This document shows, in pieces, positions 35,397 to 46,950 of a stretch of 64,000 nt of DNA. This DNA is from Punica granatum (taxonomy: Eukaryota > Streptophyta > Magnoliopsida > Myrtales > Lythraceae), in assembly GCF_007655135.1 (NCBI RefSeq), contig NC_045127.1, positions 28,066,199 to 28,130,198 of the forward strand, given 5' to 3'. The position numbers and the translations under genes are program-made. The notes under the pieces were generated by a model. That model searched no databases. It saw nothing but the letters and a program-made list of their open reading frames with translations, and was not told the origin of the DNA. The number at the start of each line of letters is the position of its first letter. Within the stretch, counting starts at the first letter, position 1.

Positions 35397-37674
35397 CGAT
35401 TAGGCCCCTGTTTATATTCCGCCGGGTCCCGCGGCCGATCATGCCCCTATTTTTATTATGCCGGGTCCAGCGGCCGATCAGGCCCTATTTGTATTCCACT
35501 GGGTCCAGCAGTCGATCTGGCCCATTTTGTAATCCGCTGGGTCCAGCGGTCCCATGGCTATAGTCAAACAACAATCACAAAAACAATCAACTGTAACCGG
35601 CCATCACACATCATAAACCCACACCAAATTCTTATTCTCAAATTATCACAACCTCCGTATACACAAATAAAATTCACATCATATTCCCAATTGAATCACA
35701 TTATAATCATATATTTCTTACACGATCCACATACTCAATCACATTGCATATCCCAAGTCAAGGTGTATCACAAAGGCCATATTGTTCATATCTGTTCAAA
35801 CAACATAGCAATACCGATTCCTTAATCTAACTACCACTACATTCATCTTAAATAATTTCTATAATCATAACACATGATTTCACAAGGGAATAGAGTATTC
35901 ACATATCATATATATAAATATACATATATATATATATATCATTTCACAATGGAATAAAGTACTCACCTAACTCCAAAATATAGTCCATCGAATCAAGCCT
36001 TTCAAATGCCGGGATTCAGTCACCTCGGTCCCTAATCAAGTGTAAGCATAACAAAGACTAAATTATGCATACATGATACAATACAATATCAAACCACTTC
36101 GCACACCCATTTACTGATTATCTATTTCCTTTTAGAATTAAATTACAAGCATAAATGTTAGATTATATACTAGCTAAGCGCATAAACATACATCAGTTCA
36201 ACTCCCTAGTTCTTTCATTATGATAGCTATAATATAAAGCTTTCATAATTAACAAGTACTTTTACCTATCCCTTTCATAATTAACAGTACAGAACATTTC
36301 ATTTCATCCATTTCGGAATATGGACGTGCACTTATCAATTAATACATCTCCTTATTTACCTAAGCATTTACAATGGCCTACACATATCAACCACCTTGCT
36401 TACCTTGACTTTATCTTAAACTTATCAATCAATTTAACATATCCCAATCTTATGTAAGCACATGAGGAAGAACTCAGCCCAATATTCATTCACAATCTTA
36501 TATAAAAACAATAATGGGAGTTTAGCCATGTTGCTCATAACTCTTAACATGTTAAGACCTTAGGCAAACACACACGTACTAGTAAGCGCACCCTTTACTT
36601 CTCTAATCAAAACAGAATCTTTCTTCACAGTCATTGGAATCCATTGCATTCATGCCAAGTTCCATCACCACTGTAAGTGGAAGGTAATTAAAGCCAATTA
36701 CCCCCGACCATCCACATATATATGTGTCTATATATATATTGAGCAGAGATTCCCCGATCAGCACTATCATACCAGTATAAGCTCACCAATTCACAACCTA
36801 TAAGCACACTCTTAAGGATGCAGATAATCGAATATTATGAAACCGACTTTACATGAAGCTATAAATGCCTTGGCCATAGCTGAAACGAATTCAAACCAGC
36901 CAAAAAGAACATGAAACGAGTGATTAAGAACGCCAAGGCCCCGGAGAGCTAACTTACAGTCGAAACTTCTTAAATCGTGGGTACCTCAAACTGGAAACCA
37001 AACTGAAACGAAGAGGGAAATAGCTCAATCCTCACCTAACTCAGTGAATAAGAGTGTCTAGGGTTAGGAGAATCAACTTACTAATCAAGAACTCCAAGTT
37101 TAGTCATTTTCCCTTTCAAAATTTGCTCAGCTCGATCATCTCCCCCGTGTTGTTTCTCTAGTCTGGTCCGTTCTGTTCATTGTCCCATGAATAGAGCCCC
37201 AGCTTGGCTTGAAGACTCCTCGAACCTATCCTTTAATTCTGCCTCTTCTCCCTCGAATTTACACAGAGCGGTCCTCTCTCTCTCTCTCTCTCTCTCTCTA
37301 TCGTTCTCTGGCCTTCTCTCTCTGTTTCCTCTATTTGTTCTCTTGTTCTGCATCGTTTTCTTCTTCTTCCCCTTTCCCCCGTGAAACCAAACCAAACAGA
37401 CAAGGGAAAGGAATAAATAAATAAATACATGAATGATGTGAATGCTGAGGCGGTGGAAATGAGGTATGCTGGGGAGACAGGAGGGAAAGGTTGAGCCACG
37501 TGGGGTCCATAGCACCACCACCTCTTTTTCTTTTTTTTTTGATGCTTTAGATATGTACGTAACATACATATATATATATATATACACGCGCACTTATATA
37601 ACATGTAAGTAAATGAATGCATATATATATATATATAAATAAACTATTTGCAATTAAAAATATCAGATCTCACA

Positions 37675-39610
37675 ATCTCCCCCACTAATAAAAATTTCGT
37701 CCCCGAAATTTGTTTATGCGATACCAGAAAATTTAGAGGATTAAGGGTTATAGCATCTTTAGGTCCTCATATCACCTCTGAACTGACTTTTCCAAACACC
37801 TTTATAGATCACCAAGCTTCTGCTGAGCCACTATAATACATTTGATGATACGAGCCCAAATCTTGTAGAATATCCAAATCTCCATCTCGAAAGCAACTCT
37901 GAGATTGTCGAGTTCGAATACCGAAAACTCTATCCAAAACCTAATCAATAGAATTCATTCCATATCGCTGGGATAAATAAACTGAAATAAACGCCAAATC
38001 TGTCTTGAGCGATCAAAGATTTGTATATGTCCCGGCTGATGGTAGAATTGGCTTCTCTAAATCTGATAGCTTTTCCAGTGGAATAATTATCCATGCCAAG
38101 GTAGGTAGCTGATAGATATAATTTAGAATACCCGAAACCCTACTGAATTATACGATGATGCCAAAGTAAAATTATTAATCTAAACAATAATAGAATCCCA
38201 AGATCCATGATGAAAACCAAGTAAGATCCCGTTGAATAAGCAGAGCAACAATTCTCTCAATCCCATCAGATCATTATCACGACAACATCAACCTTGACTG
38301 ATTGCAGATATAAAGGAGAAAATAAACTAGGATCACCATTTGGTAGAACCGAAGAACGCAGGATGACAGAGAACATTGAATAATTGATACTCCAGGAAAT
38401 ATCCCAATGAAATAAATCTAACAAATATACTCAAAAGTCGCGGGAACTTCTCGAAAGAATACCTCTGAACTTGATCTGTAAAGAATCCTTGTGAACTCAT
38501 GTTTGTATAGCTGAGATATATCATGACTCTGATACTTAACCGAATCCAATACTCATTTGGAGCTTGAGGAATAATTGATCATGACGCTGATTTAATGTGG
38601 AACTTGACCAATGGGGAACCTGAGGTGCCTCCCTCTACTCAAATCTTAATGTATTATAATAATTATGTATAGATTTCGAAAAAGTATATTTAAGTCCCAA
38701 GCTTATTCTTTAACCAAGCACTAAGAAATTAATGAACATCAACCTCTAAAAAATCTTACTAATATGTTAGTGAAATATTAAAAGTTTCTCATAAGTAAAT
38801 AGGGCAATTAAGATTGAAACTAATCGAATAACTAACATAACAACTAAACGAGGAAGTCACAATGAAAACTCAAGCACATCTGCTTCCAATTCAATTCACC
38901 TTTGTTCTGAAGCCCCAATTTAGGTCTTGCCTTTCACTTCTTCAATTTAATAATCCACTAAATCAATCTATGAACAAGTTCCTCTCTTACTTAGTTCAGA
39001 GAAAAAGTAAAATTCCAATAAATCAATCATCTACTTTCCGATTTTATTCTTCGATTTGCTCATTCCATCGAATTCGCAGGAATACACATTCAAACACAAG
39101 AAGAAATCAAATCGTTATCACATACACAACACTTCCATAGCAACTGATTTCAAGCCCAAATTACTACTTAAGGTCATTCTTTAAATTTTCAACTCCAATA
39201 AGTCTTCTAAACAATCAAAATAAAACACATAGCCTACGCTTTCTATTTATGGGTCTCATCTATCCTTACTCCGCTTCAGATCGAATCGTTAACCAATTTA
39301 TAGAGAATGAACGTGATTTAAGAAAAAGGAGAACCTGATTAATAGGAACTCAGCACATACATCATATTACAATAATTTAGCCAAAGGAAAAATCAAGTCT
39401 TCTTTATATATATAAATACCTTATCGTCAAGAATTCAATCAATCATACTTTTTCTGCTATTCTTAACCCCCAAATTATCCTTATCCGACTTTCTTCCTAT
39501 TCTGAGCTCCTAATCAGGCTATCTATCACTTTGCTTCTTTCAAGAATAACAACCCTCTCAAACATAAGTCAAGTCAACTTATAATTATACAAGAATATTA
39601 GTATACACGG
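37675..39610 (-). mobile_element. scaffold LARD-like internal region, left piece of second copy
   Basis: A close match to 28122-30060. Over the first 310 bases I count ten differences, all transitions. It is interrupted by the 22-kb Tat element at the target CACGG and resumes at 61618. No recognisable gene; the frame at 38862-39140 is not conserved as a frame in the other copy. Confidence 0.85.
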
Positions 39611-40940
39611 TGTCAGCACCCCATTCCGGCCCACCGGCTCCCCACACGAGGATTTCCGACCGAAGCCCGGGGCACTATTCATCATCCGGCAATCAAAGGC
39701 GAACGCGCGGTCACGGAACCACGAGCAATAGGAGAAGAGCATGGTCCACCGAGAAAAGCGAAGGAGAGCCATCAAAAGAACGAATGAACGAGGAATCCCG
39801 AAAACAACGGAGTTGGCGCTGTGGCACCATTCATCACTGAGTCACCGAAGCACCGAAAGGTGCCCAATATGGGACTCCAAAAATTCCTCTCAGTGCCAAA
39901 GCGACCAATGACACGTCCGGGCGCATTTCCGGGACATCCTGCTTAAGCAGGGACACCCCGATCCCCCACGGACGCCTTTTCTGACAGAGCTCCCGGGGTT
40001 CGCTCCACTGACAAGCAAACGGCCCCTCAAAGCGGTCCTACAGGCACCCAGGGACCATCAAAGTCGGGGAACAAGCTTCAGATGACCTTTCGGAACCCGA
40101 CTCGGCCTCTCGAGGGACGTCTCAGTGGTCATGAACGTCTCCCGGCGAGCCTTCGGGAATTTCCACGGAAAACAGAGACCACAACGATCTCTGAGCGCCT
40201 CACAATAACCCCGAGCACCTCAAGGCATTCAAGGCACACTGAGAAAATCTCGGTCAAAGTCCCTAGGTCTTCCCGGGCCTACGGTCCCCGACCAAGGACA
40301 ACGAGCCAATGATCACCGACGGGGCAAACGGATCGCCGAAACGAATGAAAGAGTGCACAAAGGTCAATCGGGGTCGACGGACGCTAAACTCCGCTCCGAA
40401 CATCCGAACGGGGCAAAACCGACTCCCGAGGCGCCGAGTCGCCCGAGCGCTCGTTCGCATGACGCATGGCGATATTAGGCTCATCCAAATCCTCGTAGTC
40501 CAAGCATTCCAAATCTTCAAATTAATTGGACATCGGAGATCGGATGCAAGCTCAATCAAGTCTTAAGCGTTTGCCGGCTTTTCTCCTAATCGGATGGGAC
40601 CCACAGCCAAGCCAAGCCAAGCCATCAAGCCGCGGCTCAACCCCAAGCCACGGCTCAACCCTCGGCTCGAATTAGACAACCCAAGCCGCGGCTCAAGCCC
40701 TCTCACCCATCGGCTCCAATGTTCTCCCACCACACATTTTGAATTTTCCCCCCCATCCATCACCTCCCTCCATCCATCCATCACCTCCCTCCATCCATCC
40801 ATCACATCCATCACCCCTCTTGCTTCCCCTACACTCAATGTGACACTTTCCCTTCCCTAAACCCTTCTTAAAATTCGGCAGCCACATTAGGGTCCCCTTA
40901 ACCGCAATTAAATTCCCTCAATCAAGCCATTAGTCATTCC

Positions 40941-40948
40941 TTTATAAG
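40941..40948 (+). promoter_or_regulatory. candidate TATA box of the Tat LTR
   Basis: TTTATAAG about 1.33 kb into the LTR is followed by a CTCTCTCAAG-rich stretch typical of plant leaders. It is identical in the 3' LTR at 57896-57903. Its role as the U3/R boundary is inferred only. Confidence 0.45.
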
Positions 40949-43900
40949 CCCTTGCACCATTAGACTTAATGACTTCTTGAATTTCACTCTCTCTCAAGCC
41001 AATCTCTCTCAAGAACTCTCTCAAACCTCAGCCCATCCCCTCACTTCCGTCCACCCTTTGCCAAGGCCGAAACCGGCCAAAACCGCCGGAAAACCACCCG
41101 GTATTCCGGTAACCACCCGACCCGACTTAACCCAAAAATTCTCAAACTTCATAGCCTACATATTTCCTACCCCCTAAGTCCATTTCCGGACTTGGATTTT
41201 CGATTTGAGGTCCCCAAGACCCCGTTCCAGCCGAAATTGCAATCGGGTCCCGAGACCCTCACCGCGCGTACCGAACACTAACGGCGTGCCATTTCATCCC
41301 ACGACCTCGGAGAGTCGTGCCATCACATTTAAAGGGTTCCTCACAACCCTCACCCTCTCTCGTGAAGAGGTGGTCACGATCCGAGGGCCGACCCACCGTG
41401 CACGACCTCCGTTTTGCCCATTCTTACTAACCGGGTTTCTGTGTTTTCACTGAAACTTTTCTCATCATTTCCGACTTATTCAGGGTTCGGCACGCTCGGA
41501 GCTTTCCGTGCCCACCTAGATCTGCCTCTTAGGAGTCCAACGAGCCCGACCTTGCACCGTTCCGTGATCGGAGCGAGCGTGCCAAGCCGTTTTCCCGTGG
41601 TTGCCGCAGCCGCGCCCACCCGGGTCGCCTGCTGCCCTTCGCCCTAACCGAGTCTTGCAACTCTCAAGGCCACTTCCCCGACTCTTTTCCTCGCACACCG
41701 AGGCTAGGTAACATCTCTTTACGACTTAGAGAAGCTAGGATCCTTGATATTTGTTTACATGAAATGTTAAAATAGATTAAAGACTCGAAATGCATGCAAG
41801 TTCCCATTTTTCTTTCGGATCTATCTATTTCATGCATTTTCATGCAACGTACATCCATCATCTTTTCATGCACGACCTTGCCGTGTCTACACGATGTCCA
41901 AGTTCGCATGTCATGACGGGAAACAACCCGGATCCGGAGGGAAGAGGTCCCCTTGGCCACGGGTTGAGCCATGGGACTCACGGCCGAGTCTCTAGGGAGA
42001 GACCCGTGAGCTCCCTTGGCCCACCCGTGGCTAGATAGGTCTCCTCCTTCCCGGAAGAGGGTTGGTTCCCGTGTTTCCTTTACCGTCGAGCATGGATAAC
42101 GTGATAGCATGACGGGAAAAGGTCCGAATCGGGGCCGGAGAAGTCTTCCCGACTCATGTGGGCCATGGAAGCTCACGGCCTCCCTTGGAGGAATAGGGCC
42201 GAGAGCTTCCTCGGACCACACGAGTCCGGGAGGTTTTCTTCCGTCTCGAGACGGGTCGGTTCTCGTGTTTTATTTACTTCGTTATCATTCGAGTCAAGAT
42301 CGTCTTGCTATTTCCGTTTAAATGTCTCGATTCATGCACGTTCGTGTGATTCCATGCAATTATGTTGTGGTGGTATCGAAGTTACTAAAACATGCGTTAT
42401 TATCGTGGTTGATGTATTGTGTATGCAAGAAACGATTAGAACCGGTGCGGGAGATCTCTCAAAATCCGAGATAAATCAAGGGCCATTCGGCCCCTACCTT
42501 CGGGAAGTGGCCGAGAGTCCCCGGATTCCTCCCGGGTTTAAGGCGACCTCCCTAGTCGTTTCGGATCGCTCCTTGGAATTGGGTGTCTTAATATTCGGGT
42601 CTTATCATTAGCTATATGGTGGTTACGTGATCGGCGCGTTGATTGTGGATAATCACTCACCGAACCCGATGCCTATGATGTTGGACCATCATCATCGAAT
42701 AATTTCACAAACGGGAAAGCGGGACGAATCATTCGATTAACCAAATCATTCGGACTAAATAATTGAGTTAATCGAACCCCCAATTTGTAAACGCATCGAC
42801 GACTTATGGAATGGTGAGAATGCCCTTAAAAATTCACAATTTCAAAATACCGAGTCGTGTGACACGTATAGGATTGAGGTTAGGGAGTACTCACATGCCA
42901 TGACTCGAGTCCGGGCCCGATTTGAGGCGGCCCGAGTCGGGGCACGAGAGTCCTTCTTAGACCCCTTCGTGTGGCACGATCTCCGATTTATACATAAACA
43001 TCACGATTTTATTATCCAAGGGCATAATTATCATTCTTTGATTCACCGATACCCTAGGCAATAGGAAGTCGGAAACACCTCGATCTATGGACGAAAAAGG
43101 GCTACCCGTTCGGACATGAGTCTCATTCGCGCGGCCTATTCCGTCCATTTTCGGTGTTTCTGTCTCCCTATTGTAGATTCAGTGGGGAGCATTTTATTTC
43201 AGATATAAAACACGAACAATCGGATTAATCGTACACTCGACTTAATCAAACACTAGATAATGGATAGGCGGAATGATAGATTCCATTTTAGAGTCAAGAC
43301 ATGAGTTGGGCTAAATTCGGTGAAGCCACAGTGACACTTAACTGAATAAGCGTCTTAAAACGAACACACACATGTAATCGACTTAGAACCCCATCCCAAT
43401 CCACCACTTATGCTTGCCTAGGATAGATACATTGTTTGTTAATCAACCCCGGCTAATAACTGATTAAATCACGTACATTCGGCCTAATACACAATTCGTT
43501 TGTATTCACTGACACTTATCAGTTGTTGTCAGTTGCTTCCTGTATCGTGTCAGTTACATCAGTTTTCTTCTGTTTTGTTCTTGCTTTTGATGATTTATTG
43601 CGGTTCGGGCCTGAACCCATAGGTCACGTGTTGCACGGGGTCCAACGCCCCTAAGTCACCGAACACGAGGTCCAACGCCTCTTCATTCACCAAGCGCGTG
43701 CAACCCGAGTGCGGAATGGGATCTAGCCTCGAGTCACCATCGCACTCCAAATATGGCCTATGTGGAAGGCAATTTGGATTGGATGTGTGAAACGTGTTTA
43801 GATATCACCCGGGAGCTCGATCGGTCCAACGGTTACAGTGGGAACTAATCGGTTCTCCTGCAAACCGTCGGTTCGATTGGACCCGACCCCCGGCTCTTTG

Positions 43901-44142
43901 AGCCCGCGTTGCCTTAATTTGTTTATCGGTTATTCAAAACATACGGCGAGCCGGAGTGGAATATTGGCCCAATGCAAACCGATCGGGATCCATTTATTTC
44001 ATTCGGTTGTATTCTGTAATTATTCGAGTGTACGTTGCGAGGATCTTATTTGTACATTTATTCATATACTTGTAAGGATCCCCGATCGGTGAGCAAGAGG
44101 TCCGAGTGTCGAATCGGTTAAGTCGGTCTATCGTCACCAAGG

Positions 44143-44259
44143 GATGAGTAGGCTCGAATAATCATGGTCTTGGTTCGCGCAGGGAATCGACCGTCACGGT
44201 TCGAAGAACTGTAACGCTAAGATAGCGAACCGATTCCTTGACTCACAAGCCTACTCATC
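44143..44259 (+). other. structured block near the end of the Tat 5' LTR
   Basis: The outer arms GATGAGTAGGCT (44143-44154) and AGCCTACTCATC (44248-44259) are perfectly complementary. Inside, GGTTCGC (44172-44178) can pair with GCGAACC (44225-44231), and GGAATCG (44183-44189) with CGATTCC (44231-44237). The last two pairings cross. The 3' LTR carries the same block near 61098-61214. Confidence 0.7.
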
Positions 44260-44659
44260 TTTCGGATTCTTGGCCCAACTCAATCGATTCATCGATTTTA
44301 CGGTATCAAAACGGGCTAGTCAAGTGCGACCCTAAATCACGCGGTGAATAAACAAAATGGCAAGCCTAGCAAGCTAGAGTACCGAAAGGGCGTGCGGGAT
44401 ATAGGTCCGCACGTAATAGAACCCCCGAATTCGGAATTTTCGGTTCCGTACGACCATTGCCTTAGCATTTAGGTGTACCCCGTACCCCTAGACCCGGGTA
44501 ACTTGCTGGCCCTCGACCTTCGGGTCGTAAAATGGCAAGTGGCGACTCCTTCTCACGTGCGTCCGTCGCGCGTCCCCGGGAAGGTGGACACTCCCAAGCC
44601 GCGTTTGCTTAGGCGCGCGCATGCGTGCCCCGACGAGATTAAATTCGGGTGCGCACAGC

Positions 44660-44679
44660 TTGGCGACTCCACTGGGGAC
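44660..44679 (+). other. primer binding site of Tat/Ogre-like element
   Basis: TTGGCGACTCCACTGGGG starts two bases after the LTR end. It resembles the tRNA-Arg-type primer site described for Ogre elements (from memory; not checked against tRNA sequences). Confidence 0.7.
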
Positions 44680-45267
44680 TTCGAGGGTTCGGGCTCGTTC
44701 CCGCTTGTTTGTTTGCTTGTCTATTTACCGCTTTCCGCATTTCCCGCTTATCTATTTTACGCACTTTTATTTTCCGCACATACATCGCACATCATACTAG
44801 CTTTTTAGGTACCTTGTCCGACATCCCACGGGCACCAATGTAGGAAGCTAGGTTAGTCAGAGGTTCCGAGTAAGGGAACGGATCGAGTCGGCTATGCCAC
44901 CGAACCGGCCCCCAAAGATCCTCGCTCGATTTCAAGGAATTCACACCCTTGAGTCGGGAGCCCCCCATCCCTAGTTAGCGGTTCTCCCAGTAGCACCGAA
45001 AACCATGCATACGCAGGGACCGTCATGCTGGACCAATTTTTACCTCCATGCCGTCAACCGACCCCAAGTCGAGTCCTTGAGTCAGCCCGTAGTTTTTTTT
45101 AGGACGGGCATTTTTGTTGTTTTTATAAGAAAGAGCGATGTATACTGTAAAGAACACAACTATAGTTTATCTTTCCGCACTGCATACATTTTTCGAAAAA
45201 CCTAGGACATTACGTTGATTTGATCCTAAAAAAATGTTAAGCCGACATCTCCCCCATCTAGGTAAGG
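44680..45267 (+). other. untranslated leader of Tat/Ogre-like element
   Basis: Non-coding. A splice-donor-like CTAG/GTAAGG lies at about 45257-45266, only a few bases before the extra ORF's ATG. No gene is seen. Confidence 0.55.
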
Positions 45268-46575
45268 ATGGATCGCTCGCGTCCCTGTCTCAGACTCGAT
45301 GACGTCATCATGCCATCCGCGGACATTACCCGCCTCTGGAACACATTCCGCCCAGTTGACCGTGCATTCCTTCGGCTCATCATAGGAGACTTGCCATTAC
45401 TCGCTGATTCCCCCATTGACTGGAACCTACTTGAAGCTGCTATTAGTTATTGGGACATTCAGCGGGCTGTATTCAGTTTTCAGGGGTCAGAGCTGGCTCC
45501 TACAGTAGAGGAGTACGCGGTGCTCATTCAGCGACCCGCGCCGACCTTCGACATCGTGGCGCCCAACCAGTTCGCCACGATACAGAGTAGACTCGCCATC
45601 CTCTTAGATCTCCACGACGAAGAAATTCGTCTTGAACTTCAGCATGGGCGAGGGCATAGCGTTAGGACCGCATGGCTCATAGACTTCATACAGGTTCGTT
45701 CTCTCAATGCCAGGGAGGAATCATACCAGCGTGACGCCTGTTACGGGTTCCTCTTGCTCATCTTTGGGACCATCCTGTTCCCACACTCGTCGGACCTCAT
45801 AGACGGGGCACTTGCCCAAGTCGTCCTCCAAGTGGTAGGGGGCCATAGTTATGTGGAAGCCGTTTTGGCTGAGACCATTCGGTCTCTTGACTATGTACGA
45901 GAGGATCGACGTGGTAAAATGAGAGGAGCTCCGCATCTTCTTCAGATTTGGCTCCTCGGACACATCAGGCCATTCTGTTCATCACACCCCCTTTTCCGCA
46001 TCACTGACAAGCGCTCGCTTATCGCTCGCCTACTTCAAGTGTTTCGGCCCTCCGATCGCGACTACACTGACTGGATCCAGTTCTTCGAGAGACTCACTCC
46101 GGCACAGTTTTCGTGGGCTGCTCGTTGGAATCCCGGTGGTCCCATGACCATTGGGTGTCCTACAATCATAGGACTCCCTCTGATCAGTCACTTAGGGAGC
46201 ACACTTGTTTTCCCAGCCCGCGTCATCAGACAACTTGGCGGCTTACAGGATATCCCTAGGGAGGCAGATCGCACTCCCCACCGCTTCACGTGGACGGATA
46301 TTATAACTTTACTTCCAGTTAGAGTTCTGCGGATCAGAGAAGTTCAAGAGCTCTATTTCCCGGGGCACCCTACCGACGACGAACGAGCTTTCTCAGCTAT
46401 CGTAGCATATGTGGCGCAATTCCATCCGCAGGGACTCACACCCGTTTGTCGACGACGTTTGCCACGGATTCCCCGCACACTGCATGCAGACGTTCCAGAC
46501 GCGGAAAGCTCATTCCAAGGAGTCATGCACACAGAGTTGCAGTCCATCAAAGAAGAGAGATCGACTCCGTTGTGA
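45268..46575 (+). CDS. Tat extra ORF upstream of gag (DUF7745-like)
   Basis: A 435-residue protein of unknown function, read in the same direction as gag. The opening shows the plant mobile-type (DUF7745-like) pattern: LWNTFRPVDRAF, then WNLLEAAISYWD and ELAPTVEEYAVLI. A conserved middle follows (GFLLLIFGTILFP, then ETIRSLD and LLQIWLLGH). About 64% of the length aligns by eye with the frameshifted copy at 10439-11930. The frame ends at 46573-46575 with ERSTPL. An overlapping frame instead continues the coiled-coil pattern seen in the other copy, to a stop near 46619, so a one-base shift near 46555 probably truncates the tail. ORFs in this position are characteristic of Ogre/Tat elements. The start is chosen because both copies begin here. 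Confidence 0.8.
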   Translation: MDRSRPCLRLDDVIMPSADITRLWNTFRPVDRAFLRLIIGDLPLLADSPIDWNLLEAAISYWDIQRAVFSFQGSELAPTVEEYAVLIQRPAPTFDIVAPNQFATIQSRLAILLDLHDEEIRLELQHGRGHSVRTAWLIDFIQVRSLNAREESYQRDACYGFLLLIFGTILFPHSSDLIDGALAQVVLQVVGGHSYVEAVLAETIRSLDYVREDRRGKMRGAPHLLQIWLLGHIRPFCSSHPLFRITDKRSLIARLLQVFRPSDRDYTDWIQFFERLTPAQFSWAARWNPGGPMTIGCPTIIGLPLISHLGSTLVFPARVIRQLGGLQDIPREADRTPHRFTWTDIITLLPVRVLRIREVQELYFPGHPTDDERAFSAIVAYVAQFHPQGLTPVCRRRLPRIPRTLHADVPDAESSFQGVMHTELQSIKEERSTPL

Positions 46576-46621
46576 GCTTGCGGACGTTCACGCAGAACTC
46601 ACTAATCACAAAGAGCTTTAG

Positions 46622-46950
46622 AGCGGGTTGGCTCAGATTCACGCACCCATTTTTGCCCTCGCTCGGGCCCACACCACTTTCGAACGGCCACCGAGTGCAA
46701 AGGGATGTCGGCTTCACATTTATGTTCCTTTCCTTTCTTCCGAATGTTCTATTTTGTAAAACCATGGAACTTGGAGCCAATCAATGTAATGACACTAGTG
46801 TTTTGAAAGCTCATGCATCTCATACATTTTGTCATTTTACTTAATTCCGCACTTATCATTTGAGATATTGGTGTATGTCCTTACACATTCTTGGAATCTA
46901 GGTGATTACAACTGGCGTCACATCGCTACCCGACTCGTCAACGTCTCAGA
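46622..46950 (+). other. spacer between extra ORF and gag
   Basis: Non-coding, with similarity to about 11960-12130 in the left Tat element. It ends in a TCTCAG acceptor-like sequence one base before the gag ATG. Confidence 0.5.

Larger units (their letters stand above)
30498..37674 (-). repeat. scaffold LTR C, interrupted by a solo LTR
   Basis: A full LTR in two parts, 30498-31430 and 35397-37674, about 3.2 kb without the insertion. The left end is TGTCACGACC next to a primer site, and the right end is ATCTCACA next to a polypurine tract. It therefore serves as 5' LTR of the internal region to its left and 3' LTR of the one to its right. A CT microsatellite (37270-37300) and AT microsatellites vary between copies. 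No gene is present. Confidence 0.88.
39611..44657 (+). repeat. 5' LTR of Tat/Ogre-like element (5047 bp)
   Basis: It runs TGTCAGCACCCC...GGTGCGCACA and has exactly the same length as the 3' LTR. It includes a CATC-rich microsatellite (about 40755-40815), a TATA-like box and a strongly structured block at 44143-44259. Many short frames occur on both strands and are duplicated in the 3' LTR; none resembles a known protein. Confidence 0.93.

Noticed and set aside
41664..42221. A 185-codon reverse frame duplicated at 58619-59176
   Set aside because: It lies in the Tat LTRs and is duplicated with them. There is no recognisable domain, so I see no reason to call it a gene.
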